DNA of 64,000 nucleotides from Anoplopoma fimbria (lineage: Eukaryota; Chordata; Actinopteri; Perciformes; Anoplopomatidae). The notes under the pieces were generated by a model. It saw nothing but the letters and a program-made list of their open reading frames with translations, was not told the origin of the DNA and did no database searches. Of the stretch, positions 31,966 through 45,413 are shown piece by piece. Position numbers and translations under genes: made by a program. Position 1 is the first letter of the stretch. Every line of letters starts with the position of its first letter. Where the stretch lies: the NCBI RefSeq assembly GCF_027596085.1, contig NC_072463.1, positions 574,692 to 638,691 on the forward strand, read 5' to 3'.

Positions 31966-33067
31966 TCAGAGCCCGTCGTCCTTCTCCGAGTCCGGAGAAA
32001 CAGGCCTCGAGACGGTGAAAATGTCCTGACGTTGTATTTTGGTTTTGGGCGTAGCGGAGGCCGACGGCGCCCCGACGGCCGCCGCTTCTTGTCCGAGAGC
32101 AGCTTGATAATTTCCGCCACCTGACTCTCCAGGGCGCCCAGGCGACCCCCCAGAGTCTGGATGTCCCCCGGAGCTCCAGCCGGGTCTCGTGCAGCGCCGC
32201 CTGCAGGGCCTGCTCCGGGCCGGGGCAGAAAGGGTGGGGCGACCCCGCTCCACCGGGGAGGGGGCAGTGGAGGAGGGGGTGACGGCGGCGGGGTCCGCGC
32301 CTCCCCCGCCCGGTCGATCCGCAGCTCGCTCTTGGTGATGCCGCTGTCGCAGGAGTCCGTCTTGCGGAGGGGGTTGTTGCTGGACACCCCGCCCTCCTCC
32401 ACATCCCCACCCCCGCCCGCCGCCTGACCTTTACCCTCCTGAGAGAGCATCTCCACGGAGACGGCCTTGACGTTGTTGTTAAGCCCCTCCTTCCTGGCCT
32501 CCACCGGCGCCATGTTGTTTTTCAGGCGCATCCAGCCGCTGGCCTTGACGACGGGCTTCACCGGCGCCGGGCTGGTGCTCACTTTGACCCTGACCGTCTG
32601 CTCGCCAACGCCGCGCCGGCCGAGCTGGGCTGCAGCTCCATGATGTCGCAGTTGTTCTGCTTGGCGGGAGGCTCTCCGGGTTGGCTGTACGCCAGCGAGC
32701 TCTGCATGGGCGTCACCTGGGACACGGTGAGCACGCTGCTGCTGGGCGGGGCCCCGTTCTGCATGGAGGACGGCGAGCGCTGCAGGCTGAGCGGCAGCGA
32801 GTGCTGCAGGCTGGAGTGGCCCAGCTGCAGGCTGTTGGGGTGCAGCTGCTGCTGCTGCTGGTGCTGCTCCACCTGCAGCTGGTTCTTCTCCAGGTCCAGC
32901 TGCGAGGCGGCCGTGCCTCCCTGGTTCCGAAGCTCCTTCTGCTGCTTGAACTTCTGGAACAGCTTGCGGACGGGATGGTCCTGCGGGATGGTGAGCTGCA
33001 CCTCGTTCTTCGCCCGCTGCCGCTCCTCTTCCTCCTTCTTCACCTCGCTGATCTTGCGGAAAATGAT
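31966..33067 (-). CDS. kcnh5: kcnh5 last coding exon (C-terminal cytoplasmic region), with apparent frameshifts
   Basis: This exon encodes the C-terminal cytoplasmic part of the EAG2 potassium channel. It starts [18 protein letters not shown] after a GTGTGCAG acceptor, in phase 0 with the exon at 53852-54048. Landmarks in order: the calmodulin-binding-type helix [17 protein letters not shown], a Gln-rich stretch, [43 protein letters not shown], a Pro-rich stretch, [17 protein letters not shown], the coiled-coil [19 protein letters not shown], and the terminus [19 protein letters not shown] with TGA at 31966-31968. Wording such as KELRNQG and QNNCDIMEL fits KCNH5 better than KCNH1. The landmarks are spread over all three frames, with changes near 32610, 32250, 32165 and 32080. 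Total length fits the family, so either base errors in GC-rich DNA or a decaying copy explains it. Confidence 0.88.
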
Positions 33068-33270
33068 CTGCACACAGAAAAAAGAACAACACAGCGCTCA
33101 TCAGAACACTCATCATTTCATATAAATACTATGAATAATAATTCTCTCTCTGGCGTTCTCCAATAATCACTGGAGATAAAGGACGAGAGAAAAGAGGAAG
33201 ATTTATAATTATGGAAATGTGTCCGTCCGTCTCAACGCTCTCACATGAACAAATTCACATGAAGAAATCC

Positions 33271-33330
33271 TCTGCATCAGGTTCTGCATCAGGTTCTGCA
33301 TCAGGTTCTGGATCAGGTTCTGGATCAGGT
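33271..33330. repeat. 12-bp tandem repeat x5
   Basis: Units TCTGCATCAGGT and TCTGGATCAGGT in tandem. Confidence 0.9.
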
Positions 33331-34211
33331 ACTGCAGACGTGAAGCTGTCTTTTGGAGATCTGCATTCAATTATCCATCGAAGCCCCCCCCCCGTATTAT
33401 TCCAGTCTGGCGCCACTCTCTCCTGGCTCCAGTCAGCCATCCAACTGCCCATTTAAATGTTATTCTTAGTTAAAATAAGAATACTCACTGAGTTAAAGAT
33501 GGAAGCTGTCCGTCCACAATCCACCCAACCGACTGATTTCTACCTCCTGAACTCTCTGCTTGTCATCCATCTCTACTTTTCTGCTCTTCCAGCTCCTGCT
33601 GCTGGAAGCTTCCCAATCAGAACCAAGCAGAACTTCTGCTCTCAGATACCAGAGTCAATCATTTCAAACCCCCACGGCTGCCTGGAGGGACAAACCTGTG
33701 TAATTAACACTTTGAATTGAATTAACTCTGACGAGTGTGGTTTGATTGAAAGTCATTGAAAGTTTTTGTTTTTTTACTTGTCTCTTTCTGAAGAGAACAG
33801 TGAGTCTTCTGTCTCTGTGTTTTAATCAAAACAAGTGAGTTCATGACGCTGATGTGACTGGATCAACTACAATGAACCTCCATTAACTAACAATCACTTC
33901 CTGTTAACTTCACCACAGTGGCTTCACAGAACAACGTGCATCCAAACAGTGAAGTGAAGAGCATGTCAGCATTAGGGAATCATTTCAAAGGCTGAATACT
34001 CAGATGTCCAAACATGCAGCTGTTCCAGCCTCGAGGTTCTGTCACATCTCACTTTCCCGTCAACTAAACAAGTTCTCAGTCTGGTGTCACCTCACAGAAA
34101 ACATCCAGCCAAATCTAAAGCTGTCCAACTCCTTTCAGGGGCCAGTCTGTCTGGTTTATTGGTAATAAGGGCAGAAATACGCCAAGTAGACAGCTGATAA
34201 TCTCTGAAAAT

Positions 34212-34402
34212 ACACCTGACAGAGGAAAGAGAGAACACCTGACAGAGGAAAGAGAGAACACCTGACAGAGGAAAGAGAGAACACCTGACAGAGGAAAGAG
34301 AGAACACCTGACAGAGGAAAGAGAGAACACCTGACAGAGGAAAGAGAGAACACCTGACAGAGGAAAGAGAGAACACCTGACAGAGGAAAGAGAGAACACC
34401 TG
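34212..34402. repeat. 23-bp minisatellite, eight copies
   Basis: Eight near-perfect units starting ACACCTGACAGAGGAAAGAG, plus a partial ninth. On the kcnh5 sense strand each unit reads CTTTCCTCTGTCAGGTGT, a polypyrimidine tract followed by CAG/GTGT. Confidence 0.95.
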
Positions 34403-34792
34403 TTGTACACAGTAGAACCATATGGACACCTGAAGTTTATGGCCCATATTCACACAGCATCACAAATGTTTTTCTGTGCTCGACAGAACAAATGGAGCAG
34501 ACACAGTCTATCCATCAATTTCAATGTTGTCGTACCAAACTTTGGATGAAACACATGTTAGTCAAAGCCAATTACTGGCTTGTTCTGGACCTTTTGACCA
34601 CATCATATCGTTTTCTTATATGGAACTTGAACTTTGTGATCTTCATTGGAGTCAATATTTTGCACACTTCTCGTTCACATTGCCTTAATTAAAGGCTTGA
34701 CACTTTATTCTTTACCTTTGAAACAACAAATTAATCTCCACTCAAAGTCCACTTACTGGAGATTGTTGGCCCAAAGCTTACTGAAGACAAAT

Positions 34793-34935
34793 CAGAATCA
34801 GAATCATCTTTATTGGCCATGTATGCGAATTTGACTCCGGTTTCTTACGCTCACTCATACAAAGAAACAGAAAAATAAAAATACAGGGAGAACCTTTCTA
34901 ATACCTTTTTAATATCTGCACATAACAACAACAGT
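34793..34935 (-). mobile_element. LINE 3'-end fragment
   Basis: The plus strand reads ATCATCTTTATTGGCCATGT and GAATTTGACTCCGGTTTC, a common fish non-LTR 3' end inserted in minus orientation. Confidence 0.55.
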
Positions 34936-35240
34936 AAGAAGTGTTTTCATCCCTCAAGTTAAAGGAAGTGATACATTAGCTGCTCTGTATCTTTCCCTGA
35001 TCCATAACCTTTGGCGTTCAGTCAGGTTTAAAACCCTCTGAAGAAATAAAGATGTCGTTTGGCAGCGTAGAAACCTTCCATCTCTGAGGAGGAGAGCTCC
35101 GACACATTTCTCACATTCAGCCTATTTCTTCTGACCCAATTATTCCATCCTTCTGTCCCAGAACAGGAGCCTCATTCTCTCAGTGAGAGAGGGACACCTT
35201 CACCACAACAACACCAGTTATGAGTCATACTGATGAATGA

Positions 35241-35265
35241 CTCTCTCTCTCTCTCTCTCTCTCAG
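35241..35265. repeat. (CT)n microsatellite
   Basis: Uninterrupted CT run. Confidence 0.95.
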
Positions 35266-37071
35266 AGATAAATGGCTGCTTGAGAGACACTCGGATGAAC
35301 AGCTGTCACATTAACGCAGCACGTCATCGGTATGAATACTACAGAGGTCATGAATCACATCACATCATCAAATGAATTTAGCTTATTACAGAAATAGGTT
35401 TATGAAGTTACATCATAAGTTATTGAGTAATCAAATATGTTTATTCATCTGCAGAGTCTTTTTGATTTCCTCCTCTGGTGAGAAATTGACTTCTTTGAGA
35501 GACTTTTTAAAATGATGGCTATCATCTAATCACCACAGATGTTTCCTTTTGTTGACATATTAGAGTCAAAGGTTTGGATATCTCTTTGTAAATACTCTTA
35601 ACAGCCGATCAGCTGATTGATATTTATTGGTTTATTGGCTTTTCTATTTTGCTCTCGGTTTCCTCTCCAGTGTCCATGCACGCTACATGAAAGTGATTTG
35701 GACAAACAGGACAGACGTGTGTCATCTCAACTAGAAGGAAAAGGCTTTAAAAGACTAAATGTTTTTGCTGGAGTGAACTACACTCAGACTTCAGCAAAAA
35801 CCCTCCAACAAAACTTCATCACAGACAAAAACTCAAACACATCTGCATCGTATGTAGCAGATGCTTCCCTCCAGCTCGAACAAACACCTGCGTCCTCCAA
35901 AGTGTTCCTGAAATACAGTCCGTGAACGGTGAAGCAGAAGAAACACGGTACCAGAGCAGCAGATCATCTTCTCACCAGTTCTTCTCTGGAGGTTATCTAA
36001 AGAGCTGATCCTCTCATAGTTCACCTCACACTCTCCTGAGAACACCGCAGTGAGCTCCAGAGAGCTCAATATGCAGATTTATTTTAGGATGCATATGCTA
36101 ATGAAAATGAAATTAGCAAGCTGAGCCTGGAGGGGGATTTGGCTAACCAACCTAGCACCAGAAATAACAAAAAAAACCACCGAATACACATCACAGAGAC
36201 ATGAGACGAGTCAGGAAGTCAAAGGTCAGATGATACGAGGACGTACGATGGAAATCTTATAAAACACTGAACTGAGCATCAGTATGATAAGATTATGGAT
36301 CCTTCAACACGTCCCCCTTGTTCTGCTGACCTTAAACCTTAAACCTTGAACAACATCTAATTATACAGGTTTTTATTTGGATTTACACATAATGTACATG
36401 CTTAAGGAACAAGAACACAGAACTTAGTTTGTTGATTAACACCTGAGATAGCAGGTAAAGGTAATTAATGGTTCTCTTGGTGTAAAGAATAAAGGTTTTA
36501 ATAAATGTTTTCTGGATTTCTGTAATCATGGCATCTGGATTTATCTGGTTATTTTGTTTTCTGTTTCTGTCTCCTTTCTTGTTAAAAAAAGAGCTACTTT
36601 AAAAAACAATTTGTATTCTAAAGATGATTTTCCAAACTATAATTAGAATTTAAAGAAGTGTGCTTCTACTTTTAGAACCTGTGAAACATAAACTTCAGAT
36701 GAACTTGTGTGTGACTGCAGAGGAGAGAGGAGCGTGTCCTTCCTCTTTACATCAGCAGCCAAATCTACAAATGAACCTAATAAAACAGTGAGTTAGAATC
36801 AACTCGTCCTCATTAGTAATGAAGTAGTGCTGCTCTTGTGTCAGAGCCTTCCATTAATGCAGGAGAGGCCATGATTCAGACTATAATATTATAATATGAT
36901 ATTTAAAAAAAAGGGTAAGTGGTGGGTTTCAGGTGCGATTCTGAAATACTAATAGATGAATAACTTTTAAGGTTGATGTAAGGAATAATGCCCCACGAGG
37001 TTTCCATTATCAGGAATTAATGGCTAAAGAAAACAAATTAAGACCATTCATTTATATTTTCATGTGTTTTT

Positions 37072-37560
37072 CCACACACTGTATATAAGAAGTGGACGTA
37101 GTCATCGTGATATCACACTTTATTTTGTGAACTGACATTTTAAAGCCTTGAGTTTGACGATTTTGCTGTCGCCATCTTGGATTACGGTCATTACCATGTT
37201 TATTTTTTTTGTAACGGGAAGTGACCATATTAGGACTGACGTAGAGACGCCGTATACGTCTCTGGTGTGGACCTGTCAATCAGTGTGTAGCCCCGCCCTA
37301 AAGCATCCCCTGCTTTATGGTCTGTCTGACTCTAAATGGAGCATCATTTACTAAATGAACATCATGCTGTATTGAAGAAGACTTGAAACTAGAGATTGAG
37401 ACCATAAACTCATGTTTACAATGTTTACTGAGGGAATAAATCAAGAGAGAAGTAGAGTCATTTTCTCATAGACTTCTATACAACCAGAGGAGTCGCCCCC
37501 TGGTGGACAGCAGAGAGAATGCAGCTTTAACACATGAAGCAGTGACTTCACTCTAAAGAG
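37072..37560 (+). repeat. Dispersed repeat family 1, copy g
   Basis: Near full-length plus-strand copy from CACTGTATATAAGAAGTGGA to the GCAGTGACTTCACTCT end. Confidence 0.85.
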
Positions 37561-38589
37561 TGAAGTCACTGCTTCTGCACTGTCACTTCTGCATCAGATC
37601 CAACAGTTTGTCTGCACATTCATAAAAACCTCCCTAGCTCATTTGCATTCATCATAAAAAACCTTTTTCTGCTTTTTAATAAATAAATAAAGCAAATCAC
37701 TCAAACTGCATGAACCTATAAGGTATTAATTAATATGCAGTAACAATCAATACGTCAACCTTATTTATGGCTGTTATTTAACAAATTGTTATTGCAAATT
37801 TGAGAAGGGTTGCAGTGTGGACAGCTGGTGGTGTTAACCCATGCATGCTCCTCTGCTTCATCGAGAGAAATGAAGGTGATGGACTTTAGCTCCCTGAAAC
37901 AGAGAATAAAGACGGGAGCAGGTTTCACTCTAAGAGAAGCAGCATGCACACTTCAGACAGCTGAGGGCGCGGAGGTTCTCAACATCGTGGCACCAAAAAA
38001 AATCTATTTTTGTCTCGGACTTCAAAGCTCTCGTCCTAAAGATAGTTCAGATATGAAGCAGAGCACCAGCTACCGACAGAACAAATGAAACGTTATGTTT
38101 ACGAGACGCCGGGCCGGTTTAAACATTCAGGAGCAGAAGGAGAGCGTCAGGGTTTATTTAGGGTTTCACAGAGAGACGCTGGTTAAGATGAGTAATGTCT
38201 TCATTACATCCGGGCCGTGATACTGGGACTGGAGGGAAGCGATGAAATAAACACCGAGCAGAGAGAAAAGGAGGAAATATCACGTAATATTATGGAGGTA
38301 CAGACATAATATGATTGATAACACTGTGTGTATGAACAGTAATGTTATTCATGACATTGATCTGTCTGCTGGATGCTCACACTTTGCTTTATTATTGTAA
38401 ATCAATGATTAAAGAAAAGACAAGGCTGTTCTCATACAGTTTGTATGCCTAGACCTTCATAAATGTCACACTCAATCTATTGGTTATTCCAGTAATCATG
38501 AACTAGGAGGTATAACAACTCAAAACCCCCACAGGGCGGGGGGGGGCAGGTTGAATCAAACAAAAAGGATCTTTCAGCCAAAAGACAAT

Positions 38590-38800
38590 TTGTTCTCCGT
38601 GTGAAACAAGAAGTCAACCTTCATTTATTTGTCAAGTAACTTCTGTACTTCAGTAACGACACCTCTCTGGTTATTTGAACCCAAACCACGGTTTATACAG
38701 AGAAGACTGTCTGCGTTTAACGGGGGGGAACTGACACGTGTTGCTGAGCGTTCGTTGGAAAAATGAGGAGGAACTATTTCGTAAGATTTCATACAAACTG
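38590..38800 (+). repeat. Dispersed repeat family 2, copy 2
   Basis: GTGAAACAAGAAGTCAACCT, GAACCCAAACCACGGTTTAT and ACTGACACGTGTTGCTG correspond to phrases in copy 1. Confidence 0.5.
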
Positions 38801-38819
38801 TTGTATAAGGGCATTTTGA

Positions 38820-38825
<6 letters not shown>

Positions 38826-38858
<33 letters not shown>
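38826..38858. repeat. (GA)n microsatellite
   Basis: Uninterrupted GA run. Confidence 0.95.
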
Positions 38859-38861
<3 letters not shown>

Positions 38862-39547
38862 CACACTATTAAAACAGATGGGAGACAGATAAGGAGGAAA
38901 TGAAGATGATCAGTTGTCAAGGAGAATGTGAAAAAGGGAATAAAGAGAAGTCTGTGTGAAATATAGAGAGCAAACTATGTTCCTGTGGATGATTGTGAAG
39001 AGCACCTTTACATCTAAATATAGATATATATTGAATGGAAACCCCTGTATCATGATCCGTATGATACGCCGAGTTTACAGTTCTGATATATATCACTGAG
39101 AGCCTGACAAAAATGTGATTTTGAAGATTTTGTGAGTTCATTTAGAAGTTGGAACCCCCCTGAGGCTGAATGTATATTTGCACAGTGGAGTAAATAAGTT
39201 ACAGTAAAGAAAAGTATAAACAGAGACGGAGGAGTGAGAGAGGAAAGAGAGGGAGGATGATTCTGTCTCCTTATCTACCAAACTCAAAATCAAATGAGAG
39301 GAATTCGCTGCAAGGCATTGTGGGTCATGATTACCTCTCTGTGCACTTTTTTATTTTGATATTTCCTCAATCTGATGTCACCCTCCTCCATCCTCCATCC
39401 TCCATCACTCTCTCTCTTTTATGCTCGTTTGTTGATGCAGAGCTGCCGGTTGGTCGCCCGGTGCTCCGTCTCTCTCGTTCATCACTGTAATCGTCCGGCA
39501 GAAGACGGCTGCGTGTGAAGGTGGAGAGAGAGAGATCTGCGTAGCGG

Positions 39548-39593
39548 GGATGACGGAGGAATGACGGAGGAATGACGGAGGAATGACGGAGGA
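39548..39593. repeat. 11-bp tandem repeat x4
   Basis: Units of ATGACGGAGGA in tandem. Confidence 0.9.
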
Positions 39594-41299
39594 GTCCATT
39601 AGAGAGGGAGCGTGACTGGTTTGTGTAACAGGTCACATTGTGATAAACCAGCAAAAAACAGGACACACACCGACGGAGAGAAGCTGGACACGTTTACCTC
39701 CAATGAGGATTCAGATACTGAGACAGCTGGACTTTATGTAGATCAAAGATGTAAACACCAAAGAAAGAAGGCACTTGTAACTTAAACTTAACACAATTTT
39801 TACGAAATGAGGGGAAGTTTTGTCAGCTCCTGTTTCCAAACTTCGACTTGGAGGACAAATCCTCAAAGTGCAAAGAAAGAGAGCTTTAAATCCACTCAGT
39901 GATGAAGATCGATAACTCACAAACTCAGTAGAACTTCAGCTGAGATTGTTTATAATAATAATAATAATAATAACCTCTGTGTTTGGTAGGAGTTTAACAG
40001 AATAGTCGACTTTTAAACCATCTATTATCAATTATTGTAGAATAACTGTTCATCACGGTGCAGTAATAAAACGGTTCCAATGCATCTACAAACAATCCTG
40101 TCTTCTAAAAAATTGCTTTCCCACACAACTAAACTCTTCATTTGGTTTTGAGGGATTTTTCTAAAATTGAAACAAAACAAAACAAAACAAAACAAAAGCC
40201 GATACAAATCTACTTGGTTAGGTTTAGTTAAAATCATCATGGTTTGTATTAAAAAGACTGTGAAGAAAACAAAACCACAACAAATGTACATAGTTATGTT
40301 TAGTCAACTAAAGCGTTGGATTAAAGTTATTCAGAAACAGAGTCCACTGAGCTCTGCCTGCTCAGCAGCAAACAGCAGACGTACTTAGCAGCTTAAGAGA
40401 CAGATATTTCCATCTGGAGTTGGTGGAGACCAAAACAGAGCTAAAAAAGAGAAAATAAGGACTTAAACTCATCAGGTGACAAAAACACGACCTTAAATGA
40501 ATCATAATATTCATAAGTAACTGCTGTATGTGTGATAAAGGAAATGTTTGCAATCAAGTTCAACTAAAAGGTGATGCTGTGTTGCAGGTTTAGTTACAAA
40601 AAGGACAGATCAAAGGCCTCCAGTTGCTCAAATGAAAAGTTGCTGTAACGAAGGCCAGGTGAGTGTTCGTCTCTTCCTCCGACTCATTCTGACGGAGATG
40701 AGAATCACAACGCTGTGTTAGCTCTCCTGACTCAATAATGAATATAGCTAGCAGCAGTGCGGCTGCATGAAGCCAAAGCCAGCTCAGCACAACTGAAACA
40801 CATCCAGAACTCCGTCTGCAGCTGCCAACCAGTCCGTCAACCGGTGTAAATCATACAACGTACTCAGAGCAATAAAACACCATCCAACTGCGATGGAGGC
40901 CTTTTTTGTTTTTTTGCTTTCACCCGACATTAGCTGCAGCTACGCAATAATAAAATAAAGGAAACGCTTTGCAGCAGCAGGAGGTGGAGGTTTTAATAGC
41001 TCTAATAACAGGCAGCAGCTGGTTGTTTATGTAATTCATAAATCAATGAACAAGGAGGTTGAGGCAGGTTAAGATGAATATACTTTGATTTACTTACTGG
41101 TCCAGTAAGTGTTGACATAGCCTAACCCAAAAACATGACAGCACGTGTGTTCAAATCTTTAAAACAAGGAGTATGTCTATGTGTGAGTTATTATCTTGTC
41201 TGGAAGAAGCAAAAGCAGAGGAAGCTTGAAGACGTTGCAGAGCAGAGGAGTCTCTACAGTGAAGGGTCATAGGTCATAGCCTCTCAACTAAAACCTTTC

Positions 41300-41505
41300 A
41301 CAGTGGCTGTTCACTTCATCAAAGTTAATTATAACATTTCTTATTCAATATTCAGTTTTACTAAGCTCCAGCCTATTGTGACACTTCTGGTTGCAAAAAA
41401 ACAAAATGGCGACGTCCAAGACGCCAAACTGGAGGCTTCAAAACATCAGTCCACAAACCAACAGGTGACGTCATGATGACTACGTCCACTACGTCCACCG
41501 AGTAG
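41300..41505 (-). repeat. Dispersed repeat family 1, copy h, variant
   Basis: Contains CTTCTGGTTGCAAAAAAACA and TGACGTCATGATGACTACG, the minus-strand 5' part of the family, with the same variant extension as copy f. Confidence 0.65.
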
Positions 41506-41731
41506 GATGAGGCTCATGTTCTTTAGGAGAATGAGAGTAGAGAGAGGGAGAAGGGTCTGACATGCAGCTCAGGTGGAGAGCTGTGGAGGTCGTGACCACG
41601 TCAGGTGATTCCTCAGAGATGGCGTCTGTGTGGGAAGTTTAATCCTGAATGCTGGAGGAGACATAGTGTGTGTGGGCGCACTCAATCCTCCACATGATTA
41701 AATTCATATTTGTTGAGTTGCAGGTCTTTGT

Positions 41732-41855
<124 letters not shown>

Positions 41856-42054
41856 GATGGATAGACGCTCAGCTGGCTCACACAACAATCAGCTGGACTG
41901 AACAAAAGGATCTAAGCTGGATTCTGGCTGCATCAGTGAGAAAAATGAAATAACAATAAGAGCGAGCGGCGGTAAGCGGCGGCGAGGGAGGAACGCTGCA
42001 GCTCGATGCTGGCAGACGTGGAAGGAGCTCGTATCATGAAGCATCTAAAAATAG

Positions 42055-42058
<4 letters not shown>

Positions 42059-42100
<42 letters not shown>
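42059..42100. repeat. (AG)n microsatellite
   Basis: Uninterrupted AG run. Confidence 0.95.
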
Positions 42101-42105
<5 letters not shown>

Positions 42106-43004
42106 CCGGGCAGGAAACAAGAGTGTGAGGAGAGAGATGCAATCTAGTGATTTAAGACTTTAGATGAGAGTATTCTGAGCGGCTCCACGGCCTCTAATGA
42201 GCTACTGCTCACTGCAGCGCTTATTAAAGCTAAACTGGGAGCTTAACCCTCCAAACATGACACTTAATACAGAACCTGTCATTTGTTTTACACCAAAAGA
42301 TCTGATGTTGCAGAAATATACATTTTTGTGGTGATGTTTGAGCACTCAGATCACTTGGTAAAGGTCAGAGAAAGGTCGTGGTCTGGTATAATTAAATAGG
42401 ACCGCAGTGACTTGAGAATCTTGTCTTAATCTTAGAGGCATAATTAGTGAATGAGCAGGTGAAAGACGAACCCAGAGTCACTCTCTTTTTGGAACGAGCC
42501 TTGTCCGCTTGGTGTTTATATTATATTATATTTGCATTTTGGTGGCTTTGATTTTTATAAAGGTTGACTTCCAGAAACGTCCCGAACACAGCAGAATAAC
42601 AACATCCAGGCAGAAAGCAGCAGGACTTCTGCAGACACAGACGGCAACAAACACTTGCAGTGGTCAGAAAGGCTTACAGAGAGGGATGATGTCATGAGTC
42701 CATTCCTACTATACATCGCTCCTTCATCTGAACCAACCGACAGACAGCTCGGGATGATGTCACAGTCCTCCTGCCACCCTATGACGTCTCTGGATGTATG
42801 AACGTATACTTTTTTATTTTAGTTTCGTTTTGGACTTAGTCACTGGGTCCATCTAAATAAAAAACTTACACAAAAAAAAAATGGTATAATAGAAATAATA
42901 TATCGTCTCACGTCAAATACAAAGTATTTGTACAGACCAAGATAAAGAGTGAGATATTTCACTTATGGAGGAGGTCGGGTTGATCGATGGGTGAGACCTG
43001 CTTC

Positions 43005-43270
43005 TGTCCTGTGTGAAACCAAAAGTCAATGTTTACTTTATTAACTATAGTTTTTTATCGCAACTACATACAAACACACATATTTAACATCACAAAACGT
43101 TCTTCTTTTAACTGAAACCACCATATTTTCCTAAACCAAACAAGTACTTTTGTAGCTTAAGTATACAGTTGAAGTTTATTTTGAAAATGGATTGTATGCA
43201 TGTAACAAGCAGAAGCTGTTCGTTTACCTGAACACACGAGTTCATTTTGAAAAGACACCATGCAAGTAAC
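43005..43270 (+). repeat. Dispersed repeat family 2, copy 3
   Basis: Phrases GAAACCAAAAGTCAATGTTT, GAAGTTTATTTTGAAAATGG and GCATGTAACAAGCAG recur from copy 1. Confidence 0.5.
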
Positions 43271-43342
43271 GAGGATACGAGTCCCCCAGTTTCTGATTAA
43301 CATGATATAACTTTAGGATTTATAAAAGTCACAAAAGTGGGA

Positions 43343-43475
<133 letters not shown>

Positions 43476-44858
43476 GTATGCGTGAACGCACACACAGCGA
43501 TTCTCCACAAGCACATATTTAGAGTTCCTTCATCTCTAAAAATCCATCGTCAGTGGAACAATGCTGACAGAAGGCAATAAGGTAACAGAATGTATTAACC
43601 TGCATGTATTAAATACAGTCTTATTAAATCTGCATCATTATGTGAATGCTCTGACCTTTAAGAGGCTGAAACGTTTCACAGAGCGCTCCTTCCCTTTGTG
43701 TTTGTGGAGCTACAGAGTCAGTTTTCAGAATAAAAGGAAAAATAAAAGCCTGTCACACTGTCTTCACCGTTCTGAGGAGGAGAGATGTGAGGAGAGTGAA
43801 ACAGAGCAGACTGGAATCAGGGATCAAATGATTTGACTTTTATCTTCAAGGTCGTGAGCTGGTTTGTTTTTAACAAGATATGCTTCCTTTAAAGTCTCCA
43901 AGTGATCTGACTAAACTATTGTGACTGAACAGCTGGATATCTCTGGTCTCTCCTTGTTCTTTGTGCTATTAGTTCAAGATCTAACTTCACTAAACACACT
44001 CCCAAACTCTGTGTCCTGCTTTTAAAATAACCAAACGCTGGCAGAATGGAACGGTTATATTGGTCGGCCAAACACTTGGGTCCAGAGGGATATTACTCAA
44101 AAACTATTAGAGAAATTCAGCATGCAATTACATACAGACATTCATGGTTCCCAGAGGATGAATCCTTATATTGTAGGTGTTCCTCTGACCTGATCATCTC
44201 CTAAAAAGTTCCCAGAAGACAAAACTGTGCTGTAAATGATGTTACAAGGAAAACGTATTTTGTCGTGGACTATGTATAAATACATAAACATATCTTATGT
44301 ACAAAGAATATCCCGTTACAACCTATCCATCTTCACAGAAGCATCGTTGCACAATTATCTCCATTTCATTGTCGTTGTTTTATGTGTTCTATGTTCATAT
44401 ATACACTTTTGCATTTTATATTTCATGTTAAATGTTTATCCTTCTCCTTTGTTCTTCTTTGATCCAGTTTGTTTATTTGTCTGTTTCTGTGTACTGCGTA
44501 TGCATAAAGCTGATTCTGATATGTTTGCTTTTGACGGTTCAAAAATAAGTTTCACATTAGTACAACGAAACCTAACCAAGTAGTTTTGTTGTGTTTTTGT
44601 TTGTTTAAGCCAAACCCTAACAGGTGGTTTGTTGCATAAACCTAACTTTGGTTTAGTAGCGTAATGTCGTCCCTAAGAAAAAAGGACAGACAATTTGTGT
44701 CCATGTACACAAAACCCAATAGATTAAATTGAATTATTATTTAACAAACTGCCGTGAGACCTTGTTTGACCTTTGCAGAGGTCACAGTGACTGGACTGAG
44801 GACACATGATGATCAGGTGATGGCAGACGATAACAGGCCAGTTTGGAGAGAAGCACTA

Positions 44859-44863
<5 letters not shown>

Positions 44864-44943
<80 letters not shown>
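44864..44943. repeat. (TG)n microsatellite
   Basis: About 40 units. Confidence 0.97.
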
Positions 44944-44945
<2 letters not shown>

Positions 44946-45335
44946 GTTTGTTTCATTGGCCAGTGGACATCTTGTCCTGCAGCTCTCGTTCATCCTTCTT
45001 CTACAGTTAGCCCCGCGGCTACGTTTCTATTCTTAGCCCTGGTACGTTGGGGCGAACCCTCCAGCCTCCTTCAGAGTGCACCACAGAGAGGTGATAGGCA
45101 CGGACTACATGGCCCAGAATGCATTGAGCCCGGGGCGAAATGTAATAGATACAAATATAGAAACAAAAGCTGCTGAAATGTGTATTCTGATTTTTTATTT
45201 TCTGTCAACACGACAGTGAGCTACATGATCTGCCTGTTAGCTCGATGCTACTGGAATGAACATGTTTTAAATGAGAAAGAGACACTGACAGAAGACGAGA
45301 AGTCGGCTGACGCCCGAGAGCACACAGATGGCCTC

Positions 45336-45337
<2 letters not shown>

Positions 45338-45412
<75 letters not shown>
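45338..45412. repeat. (GT)n microsatellite
   Basis: About 37 units. Confidence 0.97.

Positions 45413-45413
<1 letters not shown>

Noticed and set aside
31613..33125. Long alternative frames over the kcnh5 last exon, both strands
   Set aside because: GC-rich sequence keeps many frames open. Only the segments that match the channel family in order on the minus strand were used.
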